Of a stretch of DNA of 64,000 bases, positions 1 through 10,229 are shown piece after piece. Position numbers and translations under genes: made by a program. The stretch comes from Nemertoderma westbladi. Taxonomy: Eukaryota; Xenacoelomorpha; Nemertodermatida; Nemertodermatidae. The notes under the pieces were generated by a model that did not search any database, was not told the DNA's origin, and saw only the letters and a program-made list of their open reading frames with translations. The stretch covers positions 56,508 to 120,507 of the forward strand of contig JAUCBJ010006281.1 in assembly GCA_032718475.1 (NCBI GenBank). Direction: 5' to 3'. Each line of letters starts with the position of its first letter. Position 1 is the first letter of the stretch.

Positions 1-403
1 ATATACATATTATACACACTACATATTAAATTTCCTGGTTACTTGCAATATTTTTAATAGGATTTTATTGAATTATATAATATTGTAGCAATTTATATAT
101 TAATTTGGTTAACATTCAATACAGCTCCTACTTGAGGCTTAGTCAATTTATTATCTGATGATACAAACATGAATTAATTATTTCAAAATAGTCTTCCTTC
201 CACCACGGGCACTCAGGGAAATGCCGGGGTCTGGTGGCGATAACCTAAGAAAAACAAACAAAATTTGACTATAAAAATGTTTCTTTTATAATTTTGAAAA
301 AACTTGTCCAGATACAACTTGTCCTGTAACCATCTTTAACTTTTGTTTATTGCTTTGATGCACCCAGATTAATTTTAAAACTTTAACTGGGGGGGGGAGT
401 GTC
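1..403. other. AT-rich flank, no gene seen
   Basis: No coding or RNA feature recognised. A run of nine G (389-397) precedes the dinucleotide TG just past the end of the minus-strand integrase frame. It resembles a polypurine tract plus LTR start on the plus strand, but no second LTR copy was found, so no LTR is called. Confidence 0.4.
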
Positions 404-1476
404 CTAGATCCATTTTAACCTACTATCATCTACTTTCATGGAATATACTCTTGATCCTGAGGCTTTAACTATTCGTCCAGGAAGCCATTTCACTACAACT
501 TCTCCACGTCCCGGTCTGCTGTAGTTCTTTATCCATACAGTGTCATCAATGCTGAATTTTGTTTTGATTTCCCCAGTTTCCTTTAATTTAACTGGATATT
601 GTAATAAGCATTCCAGTCGAGTTTTCACTGTATGTGTGAAAATACTCTCGTTTGGTGTTTGGAGTATATAATGTGTTCCAATCTTGCATGAGATACATGC
701 TGAGACGATCTTTCATCGTGTACTTATCAGGGCTCTTTCCTTGTTTCTTCAGGGACTTCTTGAATGCTTGCCTTTCTGCCGCACCGTTCGACGTAGGTGA
801 GTGAAATGCTGTAGTCCAATGGGTCACCCCATTGTCAGTGTAAAACGTCTCAATTTCTTCAGAAATTAATTGTGGACTATTATCAGAAACTATAATCATC
901 GGTACACCTATGAAAGAAAATATGTTTCGCAATTCAGAGATAATGGTATGTGATGTAGAATTCCTGATGATACGCACATCTTTCCATCCTGAAAATGTAT
1001 CAATTACTCCTAAAAAGGAATCCCCTTCGAGTTCTGCCGAATCCCCTTCGAGTTCTGCCAAGTCGAGATGTAATCGATCTAAAGGTGCTCTAGATGGTGG
1101 TAATGGTTTATATGTTTGCGGAGGCAAATTGGCAAATTGCTGACATGGTGTACACTCTATAACAAACAATCGGATATCTTCCTTAATGCCAGGCCACCAA
1201 CAAATTTTCGATGCTTTATCGATCATTCTACGCTCTCCTGTATGAGATAAATGTAATTCCTGTAATATCTTTGGTCGTAATATTTCTGGAACAACAACCT
1301 GATTTCCTCTCATTATTACTCCATCCTTCAAGGTCAGTTCGTATTCTACTGATTTGTACTGCTTTAATGTTTCCGTTTGTGCTTTCTCGCCAAACTCCAA
1401 TGTCCATTTCAATAATTTCATAGCACAATCCTTGGCAATTTATTGGAAAATCGTCTAAACTTTGTTGCTGTATCAC
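404..1476 (-). pseudogene. Ty3/Gypsy integrase (decayed)
   Basis: Minus-strand frames carry an H-x-H-like and C-x2-C zinc region (ELHLSHTGERR ... CTPCQQ), then the DDE core: D in LHLDLAELEG, D in IIVSDNSPQL and E in SNGAAERQAF. A C-terminal chromatin/SH3-like part follows in another frame (628-407, ending in TAG). It would have inserted element cDNA into the chromosome. The frame shifts near 620 and 1420, and a 21-bp in-frame duplication sits beside the first catalytic Asp (about 1021-1062). Confidence 0.8.
1021..1062. repeat. 21-bp tandem duplication inside integrase
   Basis: Two adjacent copies of a 21-bp unit duplicate the seven residues AELEGDS just after the first catalytic Asp of the decayed integrase. 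The duplication keeps the frame. Confidence 0.85.
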
Positions 1477-1518
1477 ATCGAGGGTTCGTATTTCGATATC
1501 GGTATCTTTAAACGTGAT

Positions 1519-2345
1519 TTAATCAGATGCTAGTGTCAAACGTGATAGTGCATCCGATATATTATCCTCTGAAAGAACTGTATTAACGGTATAATTGTAC
1601 TGTGCTAATTCGACTGCCCAATGTTGCAATCTGGAAACTGTTGTAGCTGGTAGCCCATTTGTAGGATATAAAATGCGTTTAAGCGGTCTATTGTCTGTAA
1701 CCAGTGTAAATTTCCACCCAATCAAATAATGTTGATACTTGCGAACCCCATATATAATTCCAAGCGCCTCTCTATCATGTTGCGAATACACTCTTTGATG
1801 TTTTCTAAGTTAGTTGAACTAAATGCAATCGGAATGAAATGATTATTTTCATCCCATTGTCCAAGAGTTGCAGACACTGATGATTCCGATGCATCTGTAA
1901 TGAGCTCTGTAGACAGCTCAGGGTTCAAATGTGAAAGGAGTGTAGCCTGAGACAGTGTTTCTTTTAGTTTCGTACATGCTACATCTGCTTCTGCATTCCA
2001 CTGAAATGAAGTATCTTTTTGTATTAAATTGTAAAGTGGTTTGGATAGTTCTGCATAATTGAGTATATGACGCCTCAAATAATTCATAAACCCAAGTGCA
2101 CTTTGTAACTGTTTCTTTGTAGATGGAACCTTCATCTCCTGTACAGCTTTGATTTTCTGCGGTTCAGGAAGAAAACCCTTGTCTGTAATGACATGTCCAC
2201 AAAACTCAATCTTCGATTGACCAAAACAACATTTCTTTAACCCAACTGTAAGTCCAGCCACCTGTAATGCTTGAAAAGCCTTTTTTATTTGCTCCAAATG
2301 TTCACTGACATTCTTCGATCCAATTATGAATTCATCCATGTAGGA
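1519..2345 (-). pseudogene. Ty3/Gypsy RT C-terminal half and RNase H (decayed)
   Basis: Starts at a degraded RT active-site box (YMDEFIIGSK, where YVDD is usual) and continues through the RT thumb (GHVITDKGFLPEP, LGFMNYLRRHI). RNase H follows with its first Asp (LITDASESS). A frame change near 1790-1720 leads to the RNase H end (LVTDNRPLKRIL, DALSRL). Loss of the second catalytic Asp makes this copy enzymatically dead. Confidence 0.82.
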
Positions 2346-2383
2346 TACTGTAGTTTATTTATGCAGAACTGTATGTGCAACTT

Positions 2384-3396
2384 TTAAACACCTGGCTGCA
2401 GCTGGTGTAATGCCATAAGGCATTCGTACTGGTTTTGAGCCATATCTAGTTTAGTAAATATCGTACAACGTTGCAGTTTCTCTGACATTTCTTCTTGTGT
2501 CATAAGTGGAAATTGGTCCTCAATTAGATATTGATTGACTGTACTCTTGTAATCCCCACATATGCGAATACTTCCATCTGTCTTGCGAATTAGAACCAGA
2601 GGAGAAGCCCACTCTATATTTTCACCTGGCTCTGGATATATAAGACGCCCTTCGTCGATGTCTAACTGCAATTTATCAATGACTTGTTCATTGTAAGCAT
2701 GAGGAACTGTTATAGAATGCAAAAATTTCGATGTTGTATTTGTATTTTTCAATCGTATCGACACTGGTTCACTCGTGTAACATCCTATGCCTGTTATAAC
2801 ATCATTGTATTCTTCTAGTAACTTGTTTAGTTTATCCTTAAACTGATCCTTATTCACTGATGTATTTCTCATTGTAATTGTAGTTTGTAGTAAACTATCT
2901 ATGCTTCCTCCTGTAATCTGTACTCTCTTTAACCAATATAAACCAAATAATCGTGTTTCCTCACATTCTGTTCCTACAATAAGTGGCATTCCAATCAATG
3001 TTGGTATGTTGGAACCTGTAATTGTAACATCAACATACATTACACCTTTAATTTCTGTAATTGTAGTTTGTAGTAAACTATCTATGCTTCCTCCCGTAAT
3101 CTGTACTCTCTTTAACCAATATAAACCAAATAATCGTGTTTCCTCACATTCTGTTCCTACAATGAGTGGCATTCCAATCAATGGTGGTATGTTGGAACCT
3201 GTAATTGTAACATCAACATACATTACACCTTTAATTTCTGATGTCGCTTTGCAAAATCCCCTCAGTTTTGCTGGACAATCATGTAATTTTATTTTACTGA
3301 ATTTTTCTTTATACGTATTGTATGAAATGATACTATGTTTAGCTCCAGGGTCGAATTCCATAGCTAGTTTAATATCATTGAGTATAACCTCAATGA
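2384..3396 (-). pseudogene. Ty3/Gypsy protease and RT N-terminal half (decayed)
   Basis: The minus-strand frame holds a protease with DPGA at the active site, where D-T/S-G-A is expected. An in-frame duplicated 61-residue block follows, then RT fingers/palm (SPLVLIRKTDGSIRICGDYK, TKLDMAQNQYE). The frame ends near 2384, before the YxDD box, which lies in another frame. The Pro substitution and the duplication point to a dead protease. The SINE at 3397-3708 separates this piece from the upstream part of the same polyprotein (3709-3755). Confidence 0.8.
2873..3240. repeat. 183-bp tandem duplication within the protease region
   Basis: Two near-identical copies of a 183-bp (61-codon) unit lie side by side. 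Each encodes the block beginning EIKGVMYVDVTITGSNIP. The copies differ at only a few bases, so the duplication is younger than the element's decay, or the two have been homogenised. Confidence 0.9.
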
Positions 3397-3708
3397 TTGG
3401 GTGGGTGTTGAGTGTCGGGTGACATTGGGTGTCACAGTCTCCGATTTCCGATTGGATACGGCGCCTGAACTGCTTACACGATAGTGTTTGGTGGCGCAGG
3501 TTCGAATCCGACTAAAGGTTGTATAAATTTCGCACTGTTGTGTCCCTAGGCAAGACACTTTAGACATTAGTGCCTATGCCAACCCAGCGGTATAATGGGA
3601 ACCTGGCTTTGCTGGGGTAATGTTAATAAAAGCAGGCGCTTTGATAAGGTCGTAAGACCCTAAAGGCGTCTGCTATAACAAATATAAGTGCAATTATTAT
3701 TATTTATT
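3397..3708 (+). mobile_element. tRNA-derived SINE
   Basis: About 312 bp with a perfect RNA polymerase III B box GGTTCGAATCC at 3499-3509, a conserved-looking body containing CAAGACACTTTAGAC, and a 3' tail of ATT repeats. It interrupts the old Gypsy reading frame. A related 11-12 bp sequence (TAACCTCAATG / TAACCTCTAATG) lies on either side and is read as the target duplication. No convincing A box was found, so the head may be truncated or diverged. Confidence 0.75.
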
Positions 3709-3755
3709 TAACCTCTAATGTTATTGCTTCAACCTTTGGTAATTTTACAGTGTTG

Positions 3756-3760
3756 ACAGC
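3756..3760. other. target-site duplication (ACAGC), left copy
   Basis: ACAGC directly precedes the 5' LTR and is repeated at 8646-8650 directly after the 3' LTR. This 5-bp duplication is usual for Ty3/Gypsy integrase. Confidence 0.92.
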
Positions 3761-3989
3761 TGTAGGATTATGGTGGGGGATTACTGGCTAGTACTGCACG
3801 ACTGGGGTCGGTGTGCTTATCTGTATGTGACCGGAGGAGGGTCGATGTCTGACTGGTGGAGGGAACCAAAGTACCGGTACGGTACTATGGTGGTATAGTA
3901 AGTACTAGGCCTATGGCATACTTATTTCATATTTATATTATATTGGCGAACCTGATGTATTGATATTTCAACCCAATGTCTATCATATA
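3761..3989 (+). repeat. 5' LTR of the young Gypsy element
   Basis: 229 bp, beginning TGTAGGATTATGG and ending ATCATATA. No difference from the 3' LTR (8417-8645) was found by eye. The start is the usual TG, but the end is TA rather than CA. Confidence 0.93.
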
Positions 3990-4007
3990 TGGCGCTGCGA
4001 GTTACTC
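3990..4007 (+). promoter_or_regulatory. candidate primer-binding site
   Basis: The sequence right after the 5' LTR begins TGGCGCTGCGAGTTACTC. TGG at this position pairs with the CCA end of a tRNA primer, as in most Gypsy elements. I did not assign the tRNA. Confidence 0.6.
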
Positions 4008-4275
4008 TCGACCTCGTATAGATTAAAGAATACAATAACGGATGGCCTATCAGCAAACCAGCATTGGCAGAAACCTTAAAAGGTTGGAATTATAGGATAT
4101 AGTATTAAAATACCGGTTGTCAGGTTGTTAGGCCTACGAGAATACCGGTACTGCAAACTACAGTGACGTTTGTCGCCAATCCTATCCTTTAGACTAGATT
4201 GTCACGATAGGGCCCAAACTTGAAATCAAACTGGAAGATCCAGCTGATGGTAATATACCGATACCAATAAGAATA

Positions 4276-7200
4276 ATGCCTTATGTGTTTCGCTTGAGCA
4301 ATCTTCCAAAATTGGATCTCGAGGTGGAACGCTGCTCGGAATTTGAAGCATGGAAGAAGAAATGGAACTCATATCGACATCTTTCAGAATTAGTGCGGGA
4401 ACCAGCAGAAAAACAGGTACAAGTACTCAATCTCTGTTTGTCTAATGAAACCTTAGCGATGGTAGACAACTTAGGCTTAACTGCTGAGCAGGCAGCAGAT
4501 CAAGAGCAGGTACTTAGGCACCTTACAGCCCACATCAAAGGCCTGATAAATGAAAGTATAGAGCGACGTCGTTTACGACAACGGCGACAACAGACTGGTG
4601 AGTCGTTTGACGATTTTCTTATCTCCTTAAGAGATCTTGAGAAAAACTGTAACTTTTGCAATGAACTATGCAAAAGTAAGGCAATACGTGACCAAATAAT
4701 TGATGGAATTATTGACACAGATACGTCGGAGTTGCTTCTTTTAGAGAGGGACCTTACATTAGCGGATGCTGTATCAAAATCCCAAGCTTTGGAGTCAGCC
4801 AAACGTAATAATTCGAACTTAAATGCCATGGGGATGGGCACAGAAGTTAATGCATTAAACAGAAACCAGAGAGCTTCTTCTGGTACCGGTACTCCAGGAA
4901 CCACTATTAATAGAAACAATAGATTTACATCTAGCAGTTCGGGTAGAAATAATGGAAGGCCTAATATTCCACACTCTTCAACAGGGGCACATACTAATAC
5001 ATTTATTTGTACTAAATGTGGGCGGGCAGGATGTACCTTCAGATATTGTCCTGCACTATCGGCTACATGCCATAAGTGTGGCCGAAGGGGTCACCTTCAA
5101 GCAGCTTGTAGGACAGTTTCAAATACTAGACGGGATGGTTTCCAAGCAAATTCACTATTTGTGAACAATTGGGATCCATCTGAGACTGATCACTCTGGAC
5201 AAGAGCAAGGTCAGTTCTCATACTTACACATGATCACAATTAATGGATTACAAAGTCAATCATCAGCCCCAAAAATAAATTTGGTCGCTAGAAGCTTGAA
5301 TGGGTCAACAGTAATAAATGCTTTACCAGACACCGGTGCCGATATTTGTGCCGCAGGATTTTATTTGCTAGCCAAGCTAAATGAATGTGTAGAAAACCTT
5401 TTTTCTTCAGAAATCAATACAACTGCGGCAAATGGTCAAAGAATGATATCCAGTGGATTCATACCAGTTAATATTAGTTATAATAACATAGAAACCACCG
5501 TTCGGTTTTATTTTTTCAGTGAATTAAAACGTTCTGTGATTATTTCTTGGGAAGCATCAAGAGCTCTTCACATTTTGCACCCAGATTATCCCTTACCATT
5601 AGTCAATGTGAGTTCTGTAGCATACAGCAAGAAAGAACAATCACCTGTAACAGAAAATCCATCAGCAGAGAATATTGTAGTAGGCCAGCTCCAGGAACCC
5701 TTGAATACAATTCGTGTTGACGATCTTAAGTTAAGGTTCCCGACTGTTTTAGATGGGCAGATTCGCACTATGCCTGGGGAAATATTTAAAATTCATCTTA
5801 CAGAAAATGCGAAACCCTTTTGTGTACATACTCCCCGGACTGTTCCTTTTGCATTAATGGATAAATTACAGGCAGAAATTGAATTGCTAGTAAACCAAGG
5901 TATTATTGCCCCAGTTACTGAACCTACAACATGGTGCTCACCAATTGTAGTTACCCCAAAGAAAGATTCTTCAAAAATAAGATTGTGTATAGACCTTTCT
6001 AAACTAAACAAATATGTCAAGCGAGAATATTACCAATCGACAACTCCAGCCTTAGCTGTTGCTGATATATCGAAACAGGCAAAGTTTTTTACAGTCATAG
6101 ATGCATTGAAAGGCTATCATCAGTGCCCAATGGATGAGGAAAGTCAATTACTGACTACATTTATAACTACATTTGGTCGATTTAAATTTTTACGTGCACC
6201 ATTCGGAGTGTCCTCCATATCTGAACACTACGATAGACGCATGGCTGAGGCCTTGGAAGGAATTTCAAATATCCGACGTGTTGTTGATGACATCATTATA
6301 TATGATGAGACACCAGAGAAACATTCAAAACATCTCATCGAAGTTTTCAATCGTTGCAGAGAGCGTGGAATCGCAATCAGTGTTGATAAAATGCAGTTAT
6401 TTAAACGACAAGTAACTTTTGCAGGATATATTGTAAGTGAAAGTGGTTACAAGGTTGAACCTAGGATCACAGACTCCGTGCTTAACTTTCCTGCTCCAAG
6501 CTCTAGGACCGACATCCGTTCATTTTTTGGACTTGCAAATCAAGTAGCTAATGCAGTTCCAAATCTCACAGAAACACTGAGTCCTTTACGATCACTCTTG
6601 TCCAGTAAACAAGAATTTCTTTGGACAGAAAATCATGATTTAGCTTTCGTGAAAGCAAAGAAGGTGTTATCTGAGGTGGATACATTATCATTCTATGACA
6701 CTGATCATGAAACCAGACTGACGACAGATGCAAGCCGTGTTGGCTTAGGTTTTATACTGGCGCAGAAATCTGAAGGAACATGGCACCCGATCATGTATGG
6801 ATCAAGGTTTTTGCATGATGCAGAAACAAGATATGCTGTTGTGGAACTGGAAATGCTGGCTGTGGCATGGGGTATCTCCAAATGTAGACCATTTTTGTAT
6901 GGCTTACCTCACTTTCAAGTAATAACAGACCACTATCCCATTGTGCCAATTATCAACAGCCACAGACTCGATGAAATAGAAAATCCATGTTTGCAGCGAC
7001 TTAGAGCTAAGATAATGGCCTACAACATAACAGCTCAGTGGATCAAAGGTAGCAACAATGCAGCGGCTGATGCCTTATCTCGTCATCCATCCACACCGGC
7101 AGAAATGATAGATGCCTTAGCAGAGGATGGTGTTTCAACTTTGGAACTTCGAGCGTTACAAACTGGACCAAGAGAATATGAGAATCTTCGCATAACAGAA

Positions 7201-8421
7201 CTAAGGGAGGCTGCAGAGTTGAATCAAAATTATCAAAGTCTCAGCAAACTCATCCTTAATGGTTTTCCAGACAACAAATCCAAGATATGTGATGAGATGA
7301 AACCATACTGGAAATTTAGAGCAGACCTCTCTGTAGATGACGGTTTAGTACTCTGTGGATGCCGTCTTCTAATTCCACAAGCACTGCGTAACACAATGTT
7401 GTATAGGATACATGAAGCTCATCAGGGGATCCAAAGGTTTCAAGCATATGCTAGGTTAACGATTTTCTGGCCAGATATTGATGCAGATATTAAGATATAT
7501 GTGGAATCATGTAAATACTGTCAGGATCATTTACCATCACACCCAGTAGAGCCTCTAATTTCTAAGCCCAGACCTGAACGTCCATTCCAACAAATAGCTG
7601 CAGACTTTGGGGCCCATGGTGGAGAAAACTATCTCATCATAGTAGATTGTCTGATGGATTGGCCAGAAGTGATCAGATGCGACAAGGATACAACAACAAG
7701 ACAACTCACTTCGCAACTTCGTAATTTGTTCACTCGCATTCCTACACCAGATATATTATGGAGTGATGGTGGACCACAATTAACCTCCAAGAAGTTTAAA
7801 GACTTCCTGAAAGACTGGGGAATTATCCATAAAGTGAGTAGCCCTTATCACCCATCATCAAATGGGAAAGCAGAATCGGCGGTTAAATCAGCAAAGAAGA
7901 TCCTAATTGGATGTTTTCGCAATGGGAGACTGGATGAAAATACCCTTGCTAGAGCCTTAAAACAATATCGAAATACTCCATGTAATCGTGATAGCCTCTC
8001 ACCTGCACAGAAGCTTTATGGTAAACCAATCCAAGATTCCTTACCTGCTCATAGGTTATCATTTGATCCGCAGTGGCAGCGGGCGGCGGAAGTTGCAGAG
8101 AAACAATACTCAAGTCGTCAATCTTATCAAGAGGAATATTACAATTCGAGGTCACACCCTCTTCATGAGATTTGTGTTGGAACCCATGTTGCAATACAAA
8201 ATGTTGTGACAAAACGGTGGGACATATATGGTATTGTTACAGAGATTAGTCCAAGAAGGCGATATTTTGTGAAGACTATTTCAGGCCGGGTTTTGGTGCG
8301 GAATAGGCGCTTTATAAGAAGACGTGTTCTGATATCGATTCCAATGGGGATCAGAGGGAAATTGGGCGACTCTGTTGGATTGCCGGAAGTAGTCAAATCA
8401 AGAACTCGAGGGGAGATGTAG
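4276..8421 (+). CDS. Gag-Pol polyprotein of the young Ty3/Gypsy element (1381 aa)
   Basis: One open frame fuses Gag and Pol with no frameshift. Visible in order: a Gag region (1 to about 240); Cys-rich zinc knuckles (CTKCGRAGC near 245 and CHKCGRRGHLQAAC near 265); aspartic protease with DTGAD at about 352; reverse transcriptase (RLCIDLSKLNKYV, and active-site VVDD near 669 where YVDD is commoner); RNase H (TTDAS, Asp about 818); integrase with an H-H-C-C zinc finger (HEAHQGIQRF ... CKYCQ, from about 1046) and the DDE triad near 1110, 1164 and 1200. Start: the ATG opens the frame 286 bp after the 5' LTR. The TAG stop (8419-8421) lies within the first bases of the 3' LTR. Products would act in a cytoplasmic particle and then the nucleus. 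All catalytic residues appear present. Confidence 0.95.
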   Translation: MPYVFRLSNLPKLDLEVERCSEFEAWKKKWNSYRHLSELVREPAEKQVQVLNLCLSNETLAMVDNLGLTAEQAADQEQVLRHLTAHIKGLINESIERRRLRQRRQQTGESFDDFLISLRDLEKNCNFCNELCKSKAIRDQIIDGIIDTDTSELLLLERDLTLADAVSKSQALESAKRNNSNLNAMGMGTEVNALNRNQRASSGTGTPGTTINRNNRFTSSSSGRNNGRPNIPHSSTGAHTNTFICTKCGRAGCTFRYCPALSATCHKCGRRGHLQAACRTVSNTRRDGFQANSLFVNNWDPSETDHSGQEQGQFSYLHMITINGLQSQSSAPKINLVARSLNGSTVINALPDTGADICAAGFYLLAKLNECVENLFSSEINTTAANGQRMISSGFIPVNISYNNIETTVRFYFFSELKRSVIISWEASRALHILHPDYPLPLVNVSSVAYSKKEQSPVTENPSAENIVVGQLQEPLNTIRVDDLKLRFPTVLDGQIRTMPGEIFKIHLTENAKPFCVHTPRTVPFALMDKLQAEIELLVNQGIIAPVTEPTTWCSPIVVTPKKDSSKIRLCIDLSKLNKYVKREYYQSTTPALAVADISKQAKFFTVIDALKGYHQCPMDEESQLLTTFITTFGRFKFLRAPFGVSSISEHYDRRMAEALEGISNIRRVVDDIIIYDETPEKHSKHLIEVFNRCRERGIAISVDKMQLFKRQVTFAGYIVSESGYKVEPRITDSVLNFPAPSSRTDIRSFFGLANQVANAVPNLTETLSPLRSLLSSKQEFLWTENHDLAFVKAKKVLSEVDTLSFYDTDHETRLTTDASRVGLGFILAQKSEGTWHPIMYGSRFLHDAETRYAVVELEMLAVAWGISKCRPFLYGLPHFQVITDHYPIVPIINSHRLDEIENPCLQRLRAKIMAYNITAQWIKGSNNAAADALSRHPSTPAEMIDALAEDGVSTLELRALQTGPREYENLRITELREAAELNQNYQSLSKLILNGFPDNKSKICDEMKPYWKFRADLSVDDGLVLCGCRLLIPQALRNTMLYRIHEAHQGIQRFQAYARLTIFWPDIDADIKIYVESCKYCQDHLPSHPVEPLISKPRPERPFQQIAADFGAHGGENYLIIVDCLMDWPEVIRCDKDTTTRQLTSQLRNLFTRIPTPDILWSDGGPQLTSKKFKDFLKDWGIIHKVSSPYHPSSNGKAESAVKSAKKILIGCFRNGRLDENTLARALKQYRNTPCNRDSLSPAQKLYGKPIQDSLPAHRLSFDPQWQRAAEVAEKQYSSRQSYQEEYYNSRSHPLHEICVGTHVAIQNVVTKRWDIYGIVTEISPRRRYFVKTISGRVLVRNRRFIRRRVLISIPMGIRGKLGDSVGLPEVVKSRTRGEM
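8403..8416 (+). promoter_or_regulatory. polypurine tract
   Basis: Purine-rich AACTCGAGGGGAGA immediately precedes the 3' LTR and would prime plus-strand DNA synthesis. Confidence 0.75.
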
Positions 8422-8645
8422 GATTATGGTGGGGGATTACTGGCTAGTACTGCACGACTGGGGTCGGTGTGCTTATCTGTATGTGACCGGAGGAGGGTCG
8501 ATGTCTGACTGGTGGAGGGAACCAAAGTACCGGTACGGTACTATGGTGGTATAGTAAGTACTAGGCCTATGGCATACTTATTTCATATTTATATTATATT
8601 GGCGAACCTGATGTATTGATATTTCAACCCAATGTCTATCATATA
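8417..8645 (+). repeat. 3' LTR of the young Gypsy element
   Basis: 229 bp, matching 3761-3989 throughout by eye and followed at once by the second ACAGC target copy (8646-8650). Confidence 0.93.
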
Positions 8646-8650
8646 ACAGC

Positions 8651-9570
8651 TATATTGTCTATTGAATCCTGTAATACATTAGTACTCTGCAACAAAATAT
8701 CGCTTTCCTCATCAACCTCTTCATCATAAACAGAGACATTTTGTGTATTATGTCTGCACTTTTTCATGCAAGCTGCATCAAGGTGTCCTTTCACTTTACA
8801 ATAATGAAAACTTAAATCAGCTGGAACACGGCCATTTTCAACTTTGTGCCCACTTTTGCCACATCTATAGCCTGTAATTTGTAGATCATTCATTACCCAT
8901 AACTCGTCTGTATGATTGCCGTTCTGATTGATGAGCTGGTCCTTTGTTTCGTGGACGAGCTCCTCCACGACCTGTTGCACTGTTATTATAATGCGTTGTA
9001 ATGCGCTGTATCTCTACTTCCGGTTTCTGTCTTGCTTCCACTGTTCGGTAGGCCTCTTCATAGTGAGTTGCTGTACTGATTGCATCTGCAAATGCATTGT
9101 CATCTTTATGTAATAACTCTGCAGCTATATCTGGATTGTAAACTCCAGCGATTAGCTGCTCATGTAACCTTGCATCCGAACTCACAATTTTTCGATAAAT
9201 TCCGTAATCGCTTAGCATAATCAGCAATTTCCTCACCTTTCTGTTGTATACAGTGATTGAATTTCCATGTTTCAGCAGCAATAAGCTGTAACAGCATCCA
9301 GTAATGTAGTTAATGGAGCCTGTGTAATGTCAACGGGATATAATAAATCCGTTAACAAATCGAGAGTTGCCAAGCCACAGTTGGCAATAAACATATATCG
9401 GTTTCTGCCTGCTGTTTTTCTGCGGTAGTCATTGGATTACCGTTATTGTTTATCCGGGTTGTAGTTCGTAAAATCGTGCGAAACATCATGAGATATGTTT
9501 CTCATCTATCCTCTTTCGGATTAAATAGTTTGCATACTTTTGCATACCGTACTGGATGCGCTTCAGCCAT
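8651..9570 (-). pseudogene. Gag of the old Ty3/Gypsy element (decayed)
   Basis: Minus-strand frames start with MAEAHPVRYAKVC near 9570, continue through a capsid-like helical part (9281-8886, e.g. LHEQLIAGVYNPDIAAEL) and end in Cys/His motifs (YRCGKSGHK and FHYCKVKGHLDAAC) of a nucleocapsid zinc knuckle. At least two frame changes (near 9281 and 8900) break it. It joins the protease piece across the younger insertion. Confidence 0.78.
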
Positions 9571-10200
9571 AATTATGTAATGAACTGGTACCGCTGTACT
9601 GGGTAGTGCTGTGAGTTACTGGAATTGTACTGGACCGGTATTGCGACTGAGGATGTAGGACTGTAACGTTGTAAGGCAGGCACTGTAATTGTATCACTTA
9701 CCGCACTTATCAATCTTTAATCAATCCTGACACTGTATAGGCTGATAGGCCTATCAGCCTAGGCAAAATTACAAATTTGTAGTGCAGTACCTACTGCGGT
9801 ATGTATGTAATTGCAGTTAACACATCTGTACAGATGAAGGAGTCAGTTCCGCAGTTGCTTTTACTCGCAGCGCCAATATGTAAGGGTGTAATCCCGCTGT
9901 ATAAGTATAACAAGGTAATGATGACTGACTCAGTTATCGATCATATCGGTCATATCATATTGGTATTTCAGTATTCACAATACTGCATAATAAGTATGCA
10001 TACTGCAATCTTGCCTATTACAGTTACCGTGTATATATGTACTAATATATATCACTACAGTATGGTCTATACTGGCATACTGCTGCAGACCTTATTCACG
10101 TAACTATCTAATCTCAACCCAAACATACTGCTCGAATATTTAATTCTCCAATAGACTCCAGTGACCACTATGCTACATTCGTTGTTCTGTAGAAATATTA
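9571..10200. other. non-coding, probably old LTR/leader DNA
   Basis: No gene recognised. It could include the 5' LTR and leader of the old minus-strand Gypsy element, but no matching LTR was found at the other end. The short frame at 9801-10103 has no recognisable protein character. Confidence 0.4.
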
Positions 10201-10229
10201 ATGTTTTTTTCCATCACACTGCCCCCCAC

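Larger units (their letters stand above)
3761..8645 (+). mobile_element. complete, young Ty3/Gypsy LTR retrotransposon
   Basis: A 4885-bp element with two 229-bp LTRs that I read as identical, a 5-bp target duplication, a candidate primer-binding site right after the 5' LTR, a polypurine tract right before the 3' LTR, and one uninterrupted Gag-Pol frame with all expected catalytic residues. It lies inside the old minus-strand Gypsy element, between Gag and protease. Identical LTRs and an open frame indicate a recent, possibly still active insertion. Confidence 0.95.
404..9570 (-). mobile_element. old Ty3/Gypsy LTR retrotransposon remnant, split by two later insertions
   Basis: Read on the minus strand from high to low coordinates, the order is Gag (9570-8651), protease, reverse transcriptase, RNase H, integrase (404). 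This is the Ty3/Gypsy order. A SINE (3397-3708) and a complete younger Gypsy element (3761-8645) interrupt it. The frame is broken in several places and catalytic motifs are altered: protease DPGA instead of D-T/S-G-A, and RT YMDE instead of YxDD. LTRs could not be delimited. Inactive. Confidence 0.85.

Noticed and set aside
389-402. Polypurine tract and LTR start on the plus strand
   Set aside because: No second LTR copy and no plus-strand Pol upstream; it may be only a G run next to the old integrase.
3397-3708. Functional tRNA gene from the B box
   Set aside because: No cloverleaf can be completed; the body and ATT tail fit a SINE.
9801-10103. 100-codon frame as a gene
   Set aside because: AT-driven composition, no motif, and located in old retroelement leader-like DNA.
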